A DNA stretch of 64,000 bases from Vibrio ishigakensis. GTDB lineage: Bacteria > Pseudomonadota > Gammaproteobacteria > Enterobacterales > Vibrionaceae. The notes beneath the pieces were generated by a model, which worked only from the letters and a program-made list of their open reading frames with translations, had not been told where the DNA came from and did not search any database. Shown here piece after piece: positions 26,000-33,101 of this stretch (the stretch's first letter is position 1; every line of letters starts with the position of its first letter). Position numbers and translations under genes: made by a program. The DNA lies in contig NZ_AP024882.1 of the NCBI RefSeq assembly GCF_024347675.1, positions 1,302,001-1,366,000 of the forward strand, read 5' to 3'.

Positions 26000-27145
26000 A
26001 TGAAAATTGTAAATGTCATACCTCATGCAATCTCTGTCCCGTTACAAACGCCATTTTACTTTTCTCAAGGTTGGGTCCACGCAAGAAGCTCTTTGATCAT
26101 CGAGATCCAAACTGACGAAGGTATCACTGGTTATGGTGAGTCTTTATGTCACGGTTTGCAGAGCCCACACGTAGCGGCAGCCATGATTGAACACAGCCTA
26201 AAGCCACTCTTATTAGGCCGTTCTCCGTTCGATGTCGAGGTGCTTTGGGAGGAGATGTATAACCTTACCCGTCCGTATGGTCAGGCCGGTATCGCGGTCA
26301 ATGCCATTAGTGGTGTGGATATCGCTATCTGGGATGTGATTGGTCGAGCGCTAAACAAACCTATTCATTCTCTAATAGGTGGCGCCTTTAGAACCGAAGT
26401 TACTCCCTATGCAACAGGGTTTTATCGCACTGCAGTTCAGAGCTATCCAATGGCTTCTGTGGACGAGGCTCATACCTACTTAGAGTCAGGCTTTGAGGCG
26501 TTCAAGCTAAAGATAGGGTTTGGGGTAGATGAAGATATCGCTTTGATTGCGGCCGTTCGAGAATCAGTAGGGCCAAACGTGAAGATCTTAGCTGATGCCA
26601 ATGGAGCATATGATCTTGCGACAGCTCGTAAACTCGTCGGAGAAACAGAGTCATTAAATATTTATCTCTACGAAGAGTTGCTCAGTCCAGAGAACCTAAA
26701 AGGTTATAAATCCCTGAAATCCCACTCTACGCCGTTAATCGCTGCTGGAGAGCAGGTGTTCGGCAAGATGGGCTTTCAACCATGGCTTGCTGAGCGTGCA
26801 TTAGATGTTATCCAGCCAGATCTATGCTCCTCGGGTGGTATTACCGAATGTAAAAAGATAGCCGCTTTGGCCCAAGCAAACCATACCCAGATGATCCCGC
26901 ACGTATGGGGTTCTGGAGTGGGTATTGCAGCGTCTATCCAATTCATAGCATCACTGCCTTCTACGCCACTATCTCTAAATCCAACAGAACCTTTACTAGA
27001 GTTTGACCAGTCTTCTCATCCGTTTAGAACGGACCTTATTTTTGATGGTATTGAGATGAAAAATGGCAAGGTGCAGGTGCCAACTAAACCTGGCATCGGT
27101 GTAGAGGTGAATGAAGAAGTTATTGAAAAATATAAGGTTAACTAA
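26000..27145 (+). CDS. mandelate racemase-family enzyme, galactarolactone cycloisomerase-like
   Basis: A 381-residue enolase-superfamily protein of the mandelate racemase subgroup. It has the KxK catalytic pair (Lys169, Lys171 in FKLKIGFG), metal ligands Asp199/Asn201 (ADANGAYD), Glu225 or Glu226 and Glu251 (AAGEQ), and His301 (IPHVWGSGVG). The stretches IQPDLCSSGGITE, IPHVWGSGVGIAASIQF and NPTEPLLEFDQSSHPFR strongly resemble D-galactarolactone cycloisomerase (Gci). A ring-opening cycloisomerase step from a lactone or 3,6-anhydro acid to a 2-keto-3-deoxy acid would fit the downstream kinase and aldolase. The true substrate is not decided by sequence. Confidence 0.8.
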   Translation: MKIVNVIPHAISVPLQTPFYFSQGWVHARSSLIIEIQTDEGITGYGESLCHGLQSPHVAAAMIEHSLKPLLLGRSPFDVEVLWEEMYNLTRPYGQAGIAVNAISGVDIAIWDVIGRALNKPIHSLIGGAFRTEVTPYATGFYRTAVQSYPMASVDEAHTYLESGFEAFKLKIGFGVDEDIALIAAVRESVGPNVKILADANGAYDLATARKLVGETESLNIYLYEELLSPENLKGYKSLKSHSTPLIAAGEQVFGKMGFQPWLAERALDVIQPDLCSSGGITECKKIAALAQANHTQMIPHVWGSGVGIAASIQFIASLPSTPLSLNPTEPLLEFDQSSHPFRTDLIFDGIEMKNGKVQVPTKPGIGVEVNEEVIEKYKVN

Positions 27146-27172
27146 GACCTAACCAGACTGGAAAAGAAAGAA

Positions 27173-28087
27173 ATGAAAAATAGCAGCACAGTAACCTGGT
27201 TGATCTTGGACTGGGGAACAACAAATTTCCGAGCCTTTGCGATGAACAGTCGCAATGAGCTAGTCGGAAAAATCGAAAAGAAAATGGGGCTTCTTCAAGT
27301 CAATGAAGGGCGCTTCGCAGAAGCCTTGCAATTGGTTCTCGAAGAATGGCTTGGTGAATATCAGTCACTACCTATCGTCATGGCTGGCATGGTGGGTTCG
27401 GCTCAAGGTTGGGTAAACGTACCTTACGTCGAAACCCCAGTTTCAGTAAATGAACTAGCAAGAGAGTCACACCGTTTCACACTACCTTGGGGCGCAGACG
27501 CGGTCATAGTTCCAGGTATCAGCCATGCTGATATTGATGAGAGTTTTGATGTCATGCGCGGTGAAGAGGTGCAGCTTTTTGGCCTGCTCGAGAGGTTAAG
27601 CCAAAGCGAGGTTGAAGCAGTCTTTCCTGGGACACACAGTAAGCATATTCGAGTAGAAGAGGGCAGATTGACCTCGTTTAGAACCTATATGACGGGCGAG
27701 CTTTTTTCTGCTCTATCGGAGCACACTATTCTTGGTCGAGGTCTACCGGAGCAATCTCAATCCAGTGATTCATACCTCAAGGGTGTTCAAGAGAGTCATA
27801 ACGGTCACTTCACTAATCAACTATTTAAAACACGTACACACCGCTTATTTGAGAACCTGCCAGAGGTAGAAGTTCACGAATATCTATCGGGCTTACTGAT
27901 TGGTTCGGAACTGCGGCAGCTCGATGATGTAGGCATCTATCTGGTGGGTGGAGAGAAGCTTTGTGAGCGCTACACACAAGCGTGTGACTATTTAGAAAAA
28001 CCTAATCAATTCGTATCCGGTGACGACTGCTTTTTGGTCGGCATGTTAATAATTAAAGAGGCTTTAGCACAACATGAACCAGTTTAA
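27173..28087 (+). CDS. dgoK: 2-dehydro-3-deoxygalactonokinase
   Basis: A 304-residue protein of the DgoK family, with the N-terminal phosphate-binding LDWGTTNFRAF and further motifs VMAGMVGSAQGW, GISHADIDESFDVMRGEEVQLFG, FPGTHSKHI and TYMTGELFSAL. It phosphorylates 2-keto-3-deoxygalactonate with ATP. It starts 28 bp after the cycloisomerase gene and overlaps the aldolase gene by 14 bp, so the three form one operon. Confidence 0.93.
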   Translation: MKNSSTVTWLILDWGTTNFRAFAMNSRNELVGKIEKKMGLLQVNEGRFAEALQLVLEEWLGEYQSLPIVMAGMVGSAQGWVNVPYVETPVSVNELARESHRFTLPWGADAVIVPGISHADIDESFDVMRGEEVQLFGLLERLSQSEVEAVFPGTHSKHIRVEEGRLTSFRTYMTGELFSALSEHTILGRGLPEQSQSSDSYLKGVQESHNGHFTNQLFKTRTHRLFENLPEVEVHEYLSGLLIGSELRQLDDVGIYLVGGEKLCERYTQACDYLEKPNQFVSGDDCFLVGMLIIKEALAQHEPV

Positions 28088-28706
28088 TATTCAGCAGCAC
28101 TTCCCACTTATCGCCATCATTCGTGGTGTAACACCAGACAACTGTATTCAAGTCGCAGAAATCCTGATTGAAGAAGGCTTCACCATGATTGAGGTGCCTT
28201 TGAACTCACCGAAAGCTCTAGAAAGCATCCAAATTTTGGTAGAAAAATTCGGCGATGAATACTTGATTGGCGCTGGCACGGTAACAACGCCTGACAAAGC
28301 ACACGCTGTAATTGAGACGGGTGCTAAACTTGTGGTCACGCCAAACGTGAACCAAGATGTTATCCGCCTAGCTAGGAGTGCAGGTTGCGTTACCTTTCCA
28401 GGTGTTGTAACACCAACAGAGGCGTTCGATGCACTAGAAGCAGGTGCAACGGGTCTTAAATTGTTCCCGGTATCGAGTATTGGGCTAGATGGATTTAAAG
28501 CACTAAAAGATGTGTTGCCAGCAGAGACACTGTGCATGCCAGTAGGTGGTGTATCAGCTCATAAAGAGAGCTTAAAACCATTTGTAAACTTGGGCGCCAA
28601 TGGCTTTGGCCTAGGTTCAGCCCTGTATAAACCAACAATGAGCTTAGATGAAATCAGAGATAATGCTCGTGCGTTTGTCAGCGCATATAAAGAAGCGGTT
28701 GCGTAA
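28074..28706 (+). CDS. dgoA: 2-dehydro-3-deoxy-6-phosphogalactonate aldolase
   Basis: A 210-residue class I KDPG/KDPGal aldolase. HFPLIAIIRGVTPDNC holds the catalytic Glu/Arg region of the family start, GAGTVTTPDKA the phosphate loop, and TGLKLFPVSSIG the Schiff-base Lys. It cleaves KDPGal to pyruvate and glyceraldehyde 3-phosphate, the final step of the cluster. The ATG overlaps the end of dgoK, which indicates translational coupling. A strong terminator follows eight bases after the stop. Confidence 0.93.
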   Translation: MNQFNIQQHFPLIAIIRGVTPDNCIQVAEILIEEGFTMIEVPLNSPKALESIQILVEKFGDEYLIGAGTVTTPDKAHAVIETGAKLVVTPNVNQDVIRLARSAGCVTFPGVVTPTEAFDALEAGATGLKLFPVSSIGLDGFKALKDVLPAETLCMPVGGVSAHKESLKPFVNLGANGFGLGSALYKPTMSLDEIRDNARAFVSAYKEAVA

Positions 28707-28713
28707 AACAAAC

Positions 28714-28740
28714 AGCGCACCTGAGTTGGTGCGCTTTTTC
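28714..28740 (+). terminator. Rho-independent terminator after dgoA
   Basis: AGCGCACC (28714-28721) pairs with GGTGCGCT (28728-28735) and five T follow. It ends the sugar-acid operon and separates it from the convergent outer-membrane protein gene. Confidence 0.9.
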
Positions 28741-28742
28741 AT

Positions 28743-29297
28743 TTATCTCCAATGGTACATGGCGGAGATACCAAAGAAGTTGATGTCGGGGCCACCGATA
28801 TCGTTGTACCAGGTGTATTCAAAGGCTCCTGACCAGTTTGGGTGGAACTGGTATTCAACGCCTGCACCTAGGTGTGGGGTCCAGCCATCGTCGTCTTCGA
28901 AGACGCCTTCACCATTTGCATCCCATTCGTATGCTTGGGTACCTAGTTTGCCAAAAATTGAGACTTTTTCGGCGACTTCATAGGAGGCTTTTGCAGTAAA
29001 GGTTAGAGCCTTGGCATCATAACTACCTGACACATCTTTAAGATCGGCTTCACCCAGATCGTGGTAACCAATTTCTAAGGCTAACCATTCATAGGCTTGG
29101 ATACCTGCAAATAGTGACCAAGAGAAGACGGTATCATCCACGCCAGTTACATCTGTAACTGCAGAGCCAAGGTCGCCAAAGTTTGAAGAACCGAGTTTTA
29201 CACCACCATAGAAGTGAGAGAAGGTGGCATTTTCGGCAGCAATTGAAGTAGAAGAGATAGCCATCATAAGTGGAGCGGCTAACAGGATTTTTTTCAT
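28743..29297 (-). CDS. small outer-membrane beta-barrel protein (OmpA-like barrel)
   Basis: A 184-residue protein with a Sec signal (MKKILLAAPLMMAISSTSIAA). It then has eight candidate strands with the OmpA/OmpW-like spacing, including HFYGGVKLGSSNFGDL, LALEIGYHDLG, VSIFGKLGTQAYEW and HLGAGVEYQF, and ends in MYHWR. There is no periplasmic OmpA C-terminal domain. Length fits an eight-strand barrel. It is transcribed in the same direction as the VpsT/CsgD-like gene 143 bp upstream. A functional link to the neighbouring fibre locus is possible but unproven. Confidence 0.75.
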   Translation of the reverse strand: MKKILLAAPLMMAISSTSIAAENATFSHFYGGVKLGSSNFGDLGSAVTDVTGVDDTVFSWSLFAGIQAYEWLALEIGYHDLGEADLKDVSGSYDAKALTFTAKASYEVAEKVSIFGKLGTQAYEWDANGEGVFEDDDGWTPHLGAGVEYQFHPNWSGAFEYTWYNDIGGPDINFFGISAMYHWR

Positions 29298-29440
29298 CGG
29301 CTGACATCCTTTCCAAGCACAAGTTAGAAATCTATTAAGTGAGTGTATATCTAATCTTCTACATTGCGAGTCGGGGATGATTTCTGCACAAATAATTGTT
29401 AGTCATTCGTGCGGTTTGATTTAAAAATGTGAAGCAGGTC

Positions 29441-30079
29441 TTAGATGGTTAAACCATTGCCACGGCGAGCGTACTTGATAGCATCATGGCGGGAGTGCAC
29501 ATCTAACTTCTTGTATAGCTTATAGATATGGCTCTTAACCGTGCTCTCGGACAGGAATAATTTGGTCGCAATCTGTTGATTAGAGATACCGTAAGCAAGG
29601 AGTTCGAGGATCTGTCTCTCCCTAAATGTCAGCTCGCAGTTGCTGTGACTAACTGGAAGCTCAGATGAACGATAGCTGTTCAACAGCTTTTCCATATAGG
29701 GCCGAGGAAGCCAGAGACCACCGCTGAATATGTACTGGATGCTCTCGTTGATGTGTTTAATTTGAGCGTTGCGAAGTAGCAGTCCTTTGAGGACCTTCCA
29801 GCGCAAAAGCTTTTCATTGAAATGTTCTTCTGGAACATTGTGAATGAGAAGGGGCCACCCAAGCATATCAAAGTCAGGAACGAGGAATTTACGCTCCATG
29901 TCGTTAAGGTAGTCGTAATCAATGAGTACAAGATCGGCGATGAAGTTGTGGCTTTTGAAGACAGCCTCGACAGGCAGGAATCTATGTACCTCCGTGTTAG
30001 AAAGGGCTGATACCTGACGCTCTATCAAGCTTGTTTGTAGACTCTTTTCCGCAAGGATAAGAAGGTGTCGAGTTTCCAT
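29441..30079 (-). CDS. VpsT/CsgD-like LuxR-family response regulator
   Basis: A 212-residue protein with a degenerate receiver domain (about residues 1-130) and a C-terminal LuxR helix-turn-helix (about 149-206: LTFRERQILELLAYGISNQQIATKLFLSESTVKSHIYKLY). The receiver lacks a usual phospho-acceptor layout, as in CsgD and VpsT. At residues 123-126 it has WLPR, close to the W[FLM][TS]R cyclic-di-GMP motif of VpsT (established for VpsT), with Pro at the third position. It is divergent from the secreted-protein operon 545 bp away and is the natural candidate for its activator. Confidence 0.83.
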   Translation of the reverse strand: METRHLLILAEKSLQTSLIERQVSALSNTEVHRFLPVEAVFKSHNFIADLVLIDYDYLNDMERKFLVPDFDMLGWPLLIHNVPEEHFNEKLLRWKVLKGLLLRNAQIKHINESIQYIFSGGLWLPRPYMEKLLNSYRSSELPVSHSNCELTFRERQILELLAYGISNQQIATKLFLSESTVKSHIYKLYKKLDVHSRHDAIKYARRGNGLTI

Positions 30080-30413
30080 AATTTTCTTCGTTTAGTGGAT
30101 AACACGATACAACAAAATCTTCGCAACTAAACTGAACCACTGCATTAATTTCCATGTATCAATTATAGTGCAAAGCTTCTCTCTACATGGGCTTCTGGCC
30201 TTAGTTCAGTGCCAGTAAAGGAGGGTAAATACTGAGTGAAAGTATGAGAATGAAAAACAAAAATTAAGACTATTTTCATACTTGTTGGTAGCAAGGTGCT
30301 GATTTTTTGCTGAAAACCACTGTAACAACTAGCGATAACTAACCCTTAGGGACTAGATAAATTTCCTCCCATAATACTTTCCTCAGCCTTTCATCTAGGG
30401 CTATTTCATACTC

Positions 30414-30536
30414 CAAGCAACTTCTTCGAAATTGCTTGCAATATTTTGTTTTAATTGGATTTTTTTGTACTATGAACCTTGTGTGACAGTATGTGTCTGG
30501 AACGGCGTACATAAAGAAAAGTTCCCTACCTATAAT
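30414..30536 (+). promoter_or_regulatory. upstream region of the secreted-protein operon: inverted repeat and -10 box
   Basis: The 545-bp gap before the operon holds a perfect inverted repeat, CAAGCAA (30414-30420) and TTGCTTG (30432-30438) with an 11-bp spacer. A good TATAAT lies at 30531-30536 with no matching -35 hexamer. GGAAC (30499-30503) and GTTCC (30521-30525) flank the -35 position. A strong -10 without -35 is typical of activator-dependent promoters. The 25-bp repeat is a candidate site for the adjacent LuxR-type regulator. The rest of the gap is AT-rich without clear features. Confidence 0.45.
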
Positions 30537-30624
30537 CGAAATGCTCTTGCAAGGTTGGCAGGGGTGGAAGGTTAGTTTTTGTAATTTTCTAAATCGTAAA
30601 AGTTAGGAACCTGGAGTACATATT

Positions 30625-31533
30625 ATGACTCTGAACAAGACAAGTTTAGCTATTGCTCTAGCTGCAATGTTGTTTGGTGGTAATGCATTGGCAGATAGAG
30701 GTGGTTATAAACACCACGGCGCATCTGATGACATTCATGTAGATAATTATGTCGATGATGGTAATGGCAACAATCAATGGGAAGATAGTGCCAATCATAC
30801 TGATAGCTACAACGATAAATCTGACAACAGCACCGTAACTAAAAACGATGCTAGTAATACAGCGAAGGATAGCTTTAACGATAAATCTGACAATAGCATG
30901 GTCGATAAGTCTGACAACAGTACTGTTAACAAGAGTGACTCTAGTCAAAGTGCAAAAGACAGTTTCAATGACAAATCAGACTCAAGCCTAACTCGTAGTC
31001 AGAATGATAACTCCGACAACAGTACGGTGGACAAATCTGATAACAGTACAGTTAATAAAAGTGACTCTAGTCAAAATGCTAAAGACAGCTTCAATGACAA
31101 ATCAGATTCAAGCTTAACCCGTAGTCAGAATGATAACTCTGACAACAGTACAACTGATAAATCTGATAACAGCACTGTTACCAGAAACGATGCTAAAGAC
31201 AGTTTCAATACTGACTCTAGTACCAACTACAAAAACAGCTTCAACGACAGAAGCACAACTACTAATACTACAAACAACATCACAATGGATGCCGACGTAG
31301 TTATCGCTAACTCGAACCAAATGGGTTTCGTGGCAGCAAATAATGTGTCGAATGCCGGTAGCGGTGGTTTCTTGCGTCGCCCTGGTGGCGGTGGTGCTAT
31401 GAACCTAAACAGCACTAACAACCTCGGCGGTCTTGGTGGTGCAGCAGGTATTACCTCAGTTGCACAATCTGCTGGAGCAAACAATTTGATCCAACAAAAC
31501 GTGACAACCAACGCCAGCGTTCTAACCGACTAA
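30625..31533 (+). CDS. secreted low-complexity Asp/Asn/Ser-repeat protein, candidate fibre subunit
   Basis: A 302-residue protein of unknown family. It has a Sec signal ending GNALA at residue 23, then DRGGYKHHG. Residues 50-225 are built from degenerate units of the form DKSDNSTVNKSDSS and AKDSFNDKSDSS, including a 42-residue tandem repeat. The C-terminal 70 residues are Gly/Asn-rich and end with ITSVAQSAGANNLIQQNV, a pattern shared with the two smaller exported proteins of the operon. Composition and repeats resemble functional amyloid or adhesin subunits. It is the first gene of a four-gene operon with an exported C39 peptidase. I infer an extracellular structural role. Confidence 0.8.
   Translation: MTLNKTSLAIALAAMLFGGNALADRGGYKHHGASDDIHVDNYVDDGNGNNQWEDSANHTDSYNDKSDNSTVTKNDASNTAKDSFNDKSDNSMVDKSDNSTVNKSDSSQSAKDSFNDKSDSSLTRSQNDNSDNSTVDKSDNSTVNKSDSSQNAKDSFNDKSDSSLTRSQNDNSDNSTTDKSDNSTVTRNDAKDSFNTDSSTNYKNSFNDRSTTTNTTNNITMDADVVIANSNQMGFVAANNVSNAGSGGFLRRPGGGGAMNLNSTNNLGGLGGAAGITSVAQSAGANNLIQQNVTTNASVLTD
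30952..31191 (+). repeat. 126-bp tandem repeat inside the secreted-protein gene
   Basis: Two copies, 30952-31077 and 31078-31191 (the second shortened at its end), encode residues 110-151 and 152-189. The units begin AKDSFNDKSDSSLTRSQNDN and differ mainly at synonymous positions. A third, diverged and shorter copy precedes them. Such repeats can vary in number between strains. Confidence 0.88.
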
Positions 31534-31550
31534 GTTGTTAGGAGAGTACG

Positions 31551-31874
31551 ATGCGATTGGCACTGTGTACTATCAGTTTGGTATTTGCTAGCACTGTTTA
31601 TGCTGATGAGATAGCTCTGCCGGATGAGTTAGTTTCGGTCGATGAGATGCAACAGTCCCGTGGTGGTCAACATATAGAGCTTGACTACACGAGTCTTGCT
31701 TCAGATATCGATGGATTCAGCTCAGGAAATTCAGCAATCAATACAGTGAATGGCAATAACGTACTGTCGTCAGGTGCGTTCGCGGACAGTTCTGGTATTT
31801 CGAATGTTATTCAAAATACTGGGAATAACGTACTGATACAGAACTCAACCGTCGTCAACCTGACTTTAAAGTAG
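31551..31874 (+). CDS. small Sec-exported protein with double-glycine leader (candidate minor fibre subunit)
   Basis: A 107-residue protein with AGGAGAG before its ATG. The signal peptide ends TVYA at residue 18. It is followed by an acidic segment, DEIALPDELVSVDEM, and the motif SRGG (Gly38-Gly39). Counting back from the GG, Met is at -7, Glu at -8 and Val at -12, which matches double-glycine leader spacing. The mature part (68 residues) is Asn/Ser-rich and contains ISNVIQNTGNNVLIQNS, an amyloid-like motif also found in its operon partners. The gene lies 17 bp after the repeat-protein gene and 4 bp before the C39 peptidase gene. Confidence 0.8.
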   Translation: MRLALCTISLVFASTVYADEIALPDELVSVDEMQQSRGGQHIELDYTSLASDIDGFSSGNSAINTVNGNNVLSSGAFADSSGISNVIQNTGNNVLIQNSTVVNLTLK

Positions 31875-31878
31875 AGTT

Positions 31879-32559
31879 ATGAAGAAGGTAAGGTATGGAG
31901 TAGTAGGGTTGATGCTGGCAATGTCAGCATCAACCTTTGCTATTGAGTTTTTGCCACACAGAGCCAATTATTCTGTGCCGGTAAAAAGCTATAAAGAGAT
32001 GCTTTTTGGTGACGTTTATCGTCAGCAATATGATTTCAGTTGTGGTTCAGCCGCATTGGCGACTTTACTGGAGTTTCACTACGACAGACCATCCAAAGAA
32101 CAGCAAATCTTTGATGCCATGTATGCGAATGGTGACAAAGAACTTATTAGTCAACAGGGCTTTTCCTTGTTGGATATGAAGCATTATCTGCAATCGGTCG
32201 GTTTGAATGCCGACGGATTCAAACTAAGCCTCGAAAAAATGCGCAAAACGGGAGTACCGGGGATAACCTTGGTTAACTTCGATGGATACATGCATTTTGT
32301 AGTAATTCGAGGAATCAATAATAACAACGTAATCTTGGGTGACCCATCAAGAGGCACCTTGGTATTACCTATAGAGGTATTTCAAGAGTATTATCAAGGG
32401 CTTGTGTTGCTAGTTCGCAATGAAGCAACAGTAGGACGAGCAGGCTTTATCACGGACGAGAACTTTTCAATTTATCAGGCCTCACCGCTAGAGACAGGTG
32501 TTAATCGCGACTCTCTTGGCGTGTATAGCATTACATTACCGAATGCTGGAGACTACTAG
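31879..32559 (+). CDS. Sec-exported C39-family peptidase (FapD-like)
   Basis: A 226-residue protein with a signal peptide (residues 1-21). The C39 core follows: YRQQYDFSCGSAALATLLEFHY with the oxyanion Gln (49 or 50) and Cys55, YMHFVVIRG with His139, and ILGDPSRGT with Asp155. The whole catalytic set is present. C39 enzymes normally cut double-glycine leaders as the cytosolic domain of ABC exporters. Here the enzyme stands alone and is exported, like FapD of the Pseudomonas Fap amyloid system (established comparison). Its likely substrates are the flanking gene products, both of which carry RGG leaders (inference). Confidence 0.88.
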   Translation: MKKVRYGVVGLMLAMSASTFAIEFLPHRANYSVPVKSYKEMLFGDVYRQQYDFSCGSAALATLLEFHYDRPSKEQQIFDAMYANGDKELISQQGFSLLDMKHYLQSVGLNADGFKLSLEKMRKTGVPGITLVNFDGYMHFVVIRGINNNNVILGDPSRGTLVLPIEVFQEYYQGLVLLVRNEATVGRAGFITDENFSIYQASPLETGVNRDSLGVYSITLPNAGDY

Positions 32560-32567
32560 GAGTTCCT

Positions 32568-33101
32568 ATGATGGCCAGAAAACTTATCGTCGCATTTGCC
32601 CTCTGTATTCTTCCTGTGAGTTTCCTGCATGCTGACGAAATATCTCTGCCTGAGAGTCAGGTAGTAGACAACCAAACATTATCTAGTATGCGTGGCGGGT
32701 TTCAGATTGGCGGAGACTACATTGTGGATATTGGGATTAGTATTGCCGCCGCTGTGAATGGCGAGAATATTTACCGTACCACCATTGCCAATTTGGTTTT
32801 TAAAAACGGCACACTTACGTCAACTGGCGGGACATCTGTAGGCAACGAGCCTGTTCCTGCAAATCTGGTTAATGTAGTTCAAGTGGGTGAGGGGAATGTA
32901 ATTGAAAACCCGCCTTCGCCCGAAGCACCTACCCCTGGAATTGTTGACTCGAGCGTGATTAATATTATCCAAAATACTGTAGATAACAGTGTGATAGGTA
33001 TTAATACCATAGTGGATATTGATGCGAGAGTGGACAGCATTAACAAGCAGATCCAAGCTGACCTTCGTCTGAAAGATGCCCTGCTAAATCATAGACAATA
33101 G
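32568..33101 (+). CDS. Sec-exported protein with double-glycine leader, second candidate fibre subunit
   Basis: A 177-residue protein with AGGAG before ATGATG. The signal ends FLHA at residue 22, then DEISLPESQVVDNQTLSSM and RGG (Arg42-Gly44). Leader positions -4 Met, -7 Leu and -12 Val fit the double-glycine pattern, and the segment after the signal peptide is alike in the 107-residue protein. The mature part has a predicted beta-rich start (YIVDIGISIAAAVNG) and two N/Q motifs, LVNVVQVGEGNVIEN and VINIIQNTVDNSVIG. It ends in a charged helix. Its stop codon abuts the stop codon of the convergent barrel gene. Confidence 0.8.
   Translation: MMARKLIVAFALCILPVSFLHADEISLPESQVVDNQTLSSMRGGFQIGGDYIVDIGISIAAAVNGENIYRTTIANLVFKNGTLTSTGGTSVGNEPVPANLVNVVQVGEGNVIENPPSPEAPTPGIVDSSVINIIQNTVDNSVIGINTIVDIDARVDSINKQIQADLRLKDALLNHRQ

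Noticed and set aside
30625..31533. Regular repeats considered as a CRISPR array
   Set aside because: The repeats are in-frame coding units of 126 bp inside an intact ORF with a signal peptide, with no spacers or cas genes.
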